Shown here in pieces: positions 58,783 to 64,000 of a stretch of DNA of 64,000 bases; the stretch's first letter is position 1; each line of letters opens with the position of its first letter. Under the pieces are notes generated by a model. The model did no database searches. It was not told where the DNA came from and saw only the letters and a list, made by a program, of their open reading frames with translations. Made by a program: the position numbers and the translations under genes. The DNA comes from Peribolospora baueri (taxonomy: Eukaryota > Basidiomycota > Peribolosporomycetes > Peribolosporales > Peribolosporaceae). Where the stretch lies: contig JAMDHS010000011.1 in NCBI GenBank assembly GCA_029717555.1, positions 62,001 to 126,000 of the forward strand, in the 5' to 3' direction.

Positions 58783-60698
58783 TCACTCCACAGCAGCGTC
58801 GCCAGTACCACTGCTCTCGCTCTCTATCAGCTCGCTCTTTCCGTTCGCATCCCTACCACGCCTCCTAAGCCTCCTCTTCTCCTCCTTCGCTTTCTTCCTC
58901 GTCTCCTCCTCAACGCCCACGCTTTCGTCCTGAAACTTCCTCCAGTTCTCTTCCAACCTGTCCACACACTCCTCAACTGCCCATCCCCGAACTTTGGCGA
59001 TAACGCCCATGATCGACCACACCCGCTCTGCGAGATTGGACGCGGAGTGCCAATCGCTTTCGGCTAGCAGTCGGGTGGGAGAACAGGCGAGGATGGCGGA
59101 GGGAAGGGAGGCGGAACGGGAGTTGATGGTGCTGGAATAATACAGAAATGACGAAGGAATGAGCGTCGCCGTCCTTCTTTAACCCTGGAAGCATCGTGCT
59201 CGCTCTCTGCCAACTCAGGAAGCGCACGTGGAGAACGAGCAGAAAACGTTAGAATGAGCGGCCTACGTGCAGGGAACGGGGGGCGTCGGAACGAAGCAGA
59301 AGTCAGGACGAGGCGTCGCAGTAGCACCAGAATCGCCGACCTATTTCCAATCTCATCCGAACGTCCTTCACGCCACTCACCTGCAAGCGCTGGATAGCCT
59401 GAGCGCTCATGGTGCAGCTATGCAAGTCCACATTGCACCTTCGTTCCCACTCCGCTCCCCATCGTTTCTTACATCGCGCGAAAAGGTCGATGGTGGCCCC
59501 AGGCGCGCGGACGCTGTGTAGAGACACATTCCTCCCCAGTCGGAAGGCCACCTCCAGTTGGGCTTCTAGGATTACCAGTTGGTGCGAGAGCGGAGTTTGG
59601 AGGGAGGTAAGAGTGCGGCGGGATGGGTTTACGGAGGAGGAAGAAGAAGAGGCGGCCGGCGGAGCAGGAGGCGTGTAGGTGGAAGCGCCCGAGTCCAGCT
59701 CCGCATGCGTAGCCGGAGCCACACCCGCGGCTAGTCCGGCTTTCCCCAAAGCAGAAGAAAGCGGCGGTGGCTTGCGAGTGTAAGGGACCTCTGGCAGTCG
59801 GAATACTCTATCCAGCCCCACCTCTCCGAGTAAAGCCTCCGGGTGACTCTCGAGATTTCGTTCCAACGTCTGCAGGACGTCGAAAAGAGCTACCGGCGGA
59901 GGCAACTTCGAAAGGAGGCGATCTAGCTCTCCGGTGTCCAAAGAGGAATCTCCAGAAGACTGGAAGAGCGATAGGTAGTGCTCCTCTGCCGTAGGCGGTG
60001 GTGACTGAAGGCAAATAGTGTGAGCAAACCAGGGATGGTAGCCTGGACACGAAGGCGGAGACGCAGGAACCATTCGTTCGACAAAAATAAATCAGAAAAC
60101 TCAATACACAGAATCTGTGCACCGTTGACATGGCCCGTTAGGGTACCCGTCAGCTTACCAAAAGCCGGCACCACCTTTTCACCGTTCCTCTCGGCCAACG
60201 CCTTCACGAGCTCCTGATCGCCCACGGAGGTGGCCATCGCGCACACCTTGCCGAGTTTGACGTCCCTCATCTTCTCCGAAAGCGCTTCTACACACGCCCA
60301 TGGATCTGGGTCATCTGTGGGGTGGCAATGGGCTATAGATTTCACGGAGAGTCAAGTGGGAAGAAGAGTTGCCCACGTTACCCGACTGCTCGTTCACTCA
60401 ATGTAATATTGGTCATTTGCAGTTAACACCAATCGCTCACCCTGAACGACGATGGGATTGTCACAGGCCAAGGACAACAGAGAGGAAGGGGCATCAGGGA
60501 AGGCGAAGGGAGGAAAACCCTGTGAGTCCGACGGCTGCACTCTTCTCCTTTTCCACCACAGACCGTCTCGCGCGGTCGGATTGGAGCTTCGAAACCTCCG
60601 CCGCCACTCACGTCCACAAGCCTCTCCCACAAGTGATCCGGTGGGATGCTCAAAGGCGGTTCCTCCGCCTGGGTCCCGTCGCCATCTCGTGCACACAT
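58783..60698 (-). CDS. TatD-family metal-dependent hydrolase (Scn1-like)
   Basis: Predicted exons are 60698-60612, 60441 (one base), 60332-60159, 60042-59381, 59262-59228 and 59131-58783, giving 435 aa. The metal-binding motif D-A-H-C-H-P-T-D-D (residues 29-37) is rebuilt only if the single base at 60441 is inserted between exons 1 and 3. Further TatD-family blocks are G-Y-H-P-W-F-A-H, the L-H-S-V-R-A strand, N-V-F-C-S-F-S-T-T-I-N and L-L-A-E-S-D-W-H near the C-terminus. The C-terminus is a Lys/Glu-rich tail. TatD proteins are TIM-barrel DNases or hydrolases, and fungal Scn1-like members are named after a Cut9-interacting protein of fission yeast. An alternative 79-nt exon ending at the same donor would add 26 residues but separates the Asp from the His motif. 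Divergent from TBCA with a 240-bp gap. Confidence 0.85.
60441..60441 (-). other. Candidate 1-nt exon of the TatD gene
   Basis: On the minus strand the sequence reads CGTTCAG|G|GTGAGCG: a pyrimidine-rich acceptor, one G, then a canonical donor. Exon 1 ends at phase 0 after Asp (GAC) and the following exon starts CC-CAT-TGC-CAC, so one extra base gives Asp-Ala-His-Cys-His, the family's metal-binding motif. Confidence 0.55.
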
Positions 60699-60938
60699 AT
60701 TAGTGGTCCTTGATCGGAGGACGGGACATGTGAACGGAGTGGGCAATCTTAGTTGGAGAAGCATAACCACGCTTGATTCTACCGGAGATCGATCGCGCCG
60801 CAGCACGCTGTTGATTGCCGCCGGGTCAAGACGGTGCTCGACTTCAGAACGGACGCTCATCACGAAGGAAGGTCAGCGCGCTTCAACGAACACACACGCA
60901 CACTAGCATTGTCCTCGCTAACCCACAAACACTCCAGC

Positions 60939-61783
60939 ATGAGCGATCCCACCGCCATCAAGCGCCAGCTTACCATCAAGGCCAACGTCGTAAAGAGGTC
61001 AGTGGAAATGGACGAACCGCGCGCGCGTTCGCATCGAGTCGTCATCCATTGACCGTCTGTCGTCGTCGCCTTCCTATTCTCCGTCTCTCCCGCCTCGGCC
61101 TTGTATTCGCTCTCTCTGGTGAACATGGGTTCCATTTGCTGAACTTACGCGGAGACAGGTTGGCCAAGGAGGAGGTCGCGTACGAAAAGGAGGCGGAAGA
61201 TCAGCGGAAGAAGGTGGACAAGATGGTGGAGGAAGGCAAAGACGAATATGACGTTAAGAAGCAGGTGAGTCGGATTGGGACAAGACCAGATTGTGTTATC
61301 AGGTCATTCGTCCGGTGCCGCCTCCATTCGCTTTGAAACTGATTCGTCTTGCCGACTCTTTCCTCGCTCTTCCCGCTTTCCTTTCTCCCGTCCTCTCCCC
61401 ACTTATCCGCTTCCCCCTTAAGCGCGAGGTTCTTCAAGACTGTCTGCAGATGATTCCTGATTGCCAGAAGCGCCTCGCTTCCGCGGTCGGCGACCTCAAG
61501 TCGCTGGTGGTAAGTCGGCGTTGGCTTGTTGAGTCCCCGTGGCGGTTGCTCTAGGTGGTCGATCGGGACTCGCCACCGACGGCGCACACGTTGTGTTCTC
61601 TTGATTGTCTGACTTTCCCACGCCGGTTTTCTTGCCTTTTTATTATTCACGGCATCCGTCCCGTCCCATATCCCTTCTTCCGGTGCGCAGGAATCTCTCG
61701 ACACGTCGCTCGCCGAGACGGAGGAGTACAAGAAGGCCTTCGAGACTATCTCCGAGCTCGCCTCTCCTTCTGCTTCTTCCTGA
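60939..61783 (+). CDS. TBCA: Tubulin-folding cofactor A
   Basis: Exons 60939-60997, 61159-61264, 61423-61509 and 61691-61783 give 114 aa, the usual size of cofactor A (yeast Rbl2, 106 aa). It starts M-S-D-P-T-A-I-K-R-Q-L-T-I-K and continues as a charged three-helix bundle (R-L-A-K-E-E-V-A-Y-E-K-E, then V-L-Q-D-C-L-Q-M-I-P, then E-S-L-D-T-S-L-A-E-T-E-E). Cofactor A binds beta-tubulin and shields free subunits before dimer formation with alpha-tubulin in the cytosol. It lies about 50 kb from the alpha-tubulin gene of this window. The promoter is probably shared with the TatD gene. Confidence 0.9.
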
Positions 61784-62251
61784 AGCTCTGATCTAATCGC
61801 GGGCGAATAGGGGCGCATAAAATTCGGAGTGACGCATGAGCGATCGTCCGCACCGCCTTCCCGGCTTCAACACGCTCTCGGCCTCTCTATTTCGAAACTG
61901 ATTGACGCTCCCTGCTCCCTTCCCCTTCGTTGTTCTTGACCTTGAACCTTCTTACCTCCATTGAATGCCACTCTCTTACGACCCTTGAGTCGTACTTGGC
62001 GGCGACTTTGGTGTGTCCAGCGATATACCTCGTTTATTCCTTCTGTCGTCGTTAGCGTCGTTCATCGTCTCCGTGCCCGTGTTCACAACACAATATGATC
62101 GGGGGCAATCCCAGCTCGTGAGATCCGATTCGAGAATAGGCGTGTCCTATTGTTGTGAATGCAAGTTGTGGCGTGCGGGAATGATGCAAGAAGTGGTACT
62201 TTGTCATGGGGAAGGAAGGGGTTGAAAGGGGCTAGACGTGTGGAGACAGCG
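61784..62251. other. Intergenic downstream of TBCA
   Basis: 3' flank of TBCA. No supported gene. Confidence 0.4.
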
Positions 62252-63120
62252 TCAAATCATCCAATCGCCAAATCGATCATTGGCTTGCCGGAAAGCTAGT
62301 TTTAAGGAAGGAAGGATGGCTAGAGGTAAGCGAGAGTGAAGATGCGCGCGGAGGGCGCAAGCACGAGGAGAACGGGAGAAGAGGGCGCCTTGCGCGAGTG
62401 GCCCAACGGCATCTACCTCGACGACGCTATCAGGAGTGAGAGCGCTGTCGGTCTCGAGGAACCGCTTGTTGTCCAAAACGAACGAGCTGGTGCTGCTCGG
62501 CGAACTTGGACCAGCCTCACTTTGTCCAGCACCACGAGACGTGCCACCGCCCATATCTCCTTGGCAGGGTAGACCATCACCGGGTCCTGCGAGGATTTCG
62601 TCCAGCTCGAGAATGTGAGAGTCGCGAGCCAGAAGGCCCAGTGCCTAAAGTCGGAGTAGCTGGTGTCATTATTAACAGAGAAGAGGGTAGAGAGGCGCAG
62701 TGGCCCTGCTCGAGGAGCGCCGCGATGGTTTGGTAGGAAGCCATCCACGGCACTGAACCGTGGGACAGGGGAAAGGGTGAGGATCATGAGGCGTCTCTGC
62801 TCAGGGAGAAAGGAGTGAAGCCAGGTGACATGCTCGTCCGTGGACAGGAAGATGTGTTCGAGATAAGACATGCACCCAAGGGCCGGACGATGAAGACGGA
62901 AGGAAGAGGGATGAGAGGCGGAAAGACCGTAGGAAGGAAGAAAGTCGTCAGCGGGTATCCAAATTAACTCGACGCCGACGACGTCAGTCAGGGGAGCACG
63001 ACGAAAAAAACATGGCCGGCGAATTCCACACCTCCAACAGCGCCTGGAAGCCAAACAAACTCGAGCACCTGCACGAACGGTTCGGATCATGTAATGGGCC
63101 ATGTCGTCGCTCACGGCCAC
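62252..63120 (-). CDS. Unresolved open frames, possible small gene
   Basis: Two overlapping minus-strand frames stay open, 62413-63120 (235 codons) and 62252-62554 (100 codons). A donor-like GTGAGG at about 62520 could join parts of them. The longer frame contains W-A-F-W-L-A-T-L-T-F and the shorter one is acidic/Ser-rich, but I recognise no family and cannot fix exon boundaries. A gene is plausible because the gap is otherwise over 1.5 kb. Low confidence. Confidence 0.25.
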
Positions 63121-63381
63121 GTCTCAGCGACTTGGGATGATCGACCGATCGCTCGCAGCGGATCGACTGCGGCCACCGTCAAGAGCGACGTTCATATCCT
63201 CAAAAAAGCTTCTCCAGTCGACTGTAGTCACCCACAAACCGGTCCGCCCGCTGAAGGATTGCCCACTGTCTCTAAAACCGTCTCGACTGAATCACGCTTG
63301 CACTAAGAAGAGCTCTTATGGAATGAGCTTTTGCAAGCAGGACAATCGACGCTCTGGAGTGCTCCACCAACAGCGGCGAAG

Positions 63382-64000
63382 ATGACGGCGAAGCCGAGGA
63401 CGACCGCGGCTATCACGCATCTCTACCGTCACCTCCTCCGCGAGGCCAGCTACTTTCCAGACCCTTTCGTCGCCTCTTACATCCGCTCCAAGGCCCGCCG
63501 TCTCTTCCGCTCCTTCCCTCGCCCTCCCGAGCCCGTGTCGTCTAAACCGCCGAGGAGGATCGACCCGGAGGACGTGCTGGAAGATGCGAGAAGAAGGGCC
63601 GAGTGGGAAGAGCGCATGGACGTCAAGCTTTCAAGGGCGTCGACGATGCTGAGGAAACTTCGTGCGGCCAATCGAGGCGAGCAGCTCGCGGTGAAGAGGG
63701 AGCTCGAGGAGGCGTACGCAAGGCGGGGAAGGAGGAGGTGGGAAATTCTCGCTGTCAGTGTTTTGCAAGCTCGTCACCGTCCGCATCTAGGACACGGACG
63801 GCCACCTTAGAGAATGTGGGCTTGAACTCGTATTTCGACCATCTGTCGCTAACGCTCCCTTCCTCCGCCTTCCACATGACGCAGCCAATCCTAGCTCCCA
63901 TGGGCTCGCCCGCTCCTCTTGATCCGACCAACCCGCGCACGCGGCCGCCGTCGCTCTCCCCTCTCTTCTCGTCCCTCGTCACCTCTTCCGCCTCGCACAA
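63382..64000 (+). CDS. LYR-motif, probably mitochondrial, small protein (3' end outside window)
   Basis: Exon 1 is 63382-63753 (124 codons, phase 0) and exon 2 begins at 63885 after a CAG acceptor and is still open at the window end. The N-terminus reads I-T-H-L-Y-R-H-L-L-R-E-A with the Leu-Tyr-Arg motif at residues 14-16, then Y-I-R-S-K-A-R-R-L-F-R, as in the LYR/complex-1 fold that binds mitochondrial acyl carrier protein. A basic helical stretch with E-D-A-R-R-R-A-E-W-E follows. The visible part of exon 2 is Pro/Ser-rich (P-I-L-A-P-M-G-S-P-A-P-L). LYR proteins act in Fe-S cluster delivery, respiratory-complex assembly or mitoribosome assembly; which one cannot be told here. Confidence 0.65.

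Noticed and set aside
60441-60519. 79-nt exon in the TatD gene instead of the 1-nt exon
   Set aside because: It is open and in phase, so it is kept as an alternative, but it places 26 non-conserved residues between Asp and His of the metal motif.
62413-63120. Possible Erg28-like membrane protein
   Set aside because: A short W-A-F-W-L-A-T-L-T-F stretch suggested it, but the rest does not align with the family.
1-64000. CRISPR arrays, rRNA and tRNA genes
   Set aside because: No spaced direct repeats of CRISPR type and no tRNA T-loop/acceptor pattern were seen by eye; short tRNAs with introns could have been missed.

Overview
This window looks like a gene-dense piece of a basidiomycete fungal genome. 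I infer a red-yeast-type Pucciniomycotina (Microbotryomycetes-like) species from the GC-rich coding sequence, the many 50-120 nt GT-AG introns (often GTGAGT/GTGAGC ... CAG), short intergenic gaps and the protein families present. No bacterial operon, CRISPR array, rRNA or tRNA was found.

Layout. 0.6-1.7 kb: hotdog thioesterase (-). 1.7-4.4 kb: no certain gene, although it holds one long open frame. 4.4-6.8 kb: F-box-like protein (+). 7.4-9.2 kb: alpha-tubulin (-), divergent from the snoRNP protein NHP2 (+, 9.6-10.7 kb). 11.3-13.0 kb: GET4 (-), divergent from a patatin-type lipid-droplet lipase (+, 13.4-17.0 kb). 18.1-21.6 kb: a large protein with a split BTB/T1 domain (+). 22.0-24.0 kb: RCL1 (+). 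24.1-36.4 kb: TRA1, 17 exons (-). 37.0-38.6 kb: a decayed O-methyltransferase (-). 39.0-40.5 kb: hemerythrin-like protein (+). 41.0-43.0 kb: fossil LTR-retroelement gag pieces in both orientations with tandem and inverted repeats. 44.1-46.6 kb: Zn2Cys6 transcription factor with disturbed frame (-). 46.9-50.7 kb: multi-pass membrane protein (-). 52.5-56.8 kb: kinesin-7-type motor (+). 57.3-57.9 kb: mitoribosomal mS41 (-). 58.8-60.7 kb: TatD-family hydrolase (-), divergent from tubulin cofactor A (+, 60.9-61.8 kb). 62.2-63.1 kb: unresolved. 63.4 kb to the end: LYR-motif protein (+), running off the window.

Most genes are housekeeping. RCL1 and NHP2 serve ribosome biogenesis, TRA1 serves transcription, GET4 serves tail-anchored protein targeting, and alpha-tubulin, TBCA and the kinesin serve microtubules. 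The stretch at about 37-47 kb is different: it holds a frameshifted enzyme gene, retroelement fossils and a transcription factor whose frame cannot be fully reconciled, so it behaves like a degenerating accessory segment between conserved blocks.

The most unusual signals are in gene structure: a 7-nt microexon in the thioesterase, a probable 1-nt exon in the TatD gene that rebuilds its metal-binding motif, an intron inside the alpha-tubulin start codon, a GC-AG intron in TRA1, and a BTB domain cut in two by about 450 residues of low-complexity sequence. Exon coordinates were read by eye from splice signals and reading-frame phase. For most genes the phases close exactly, but no transcript data were available.
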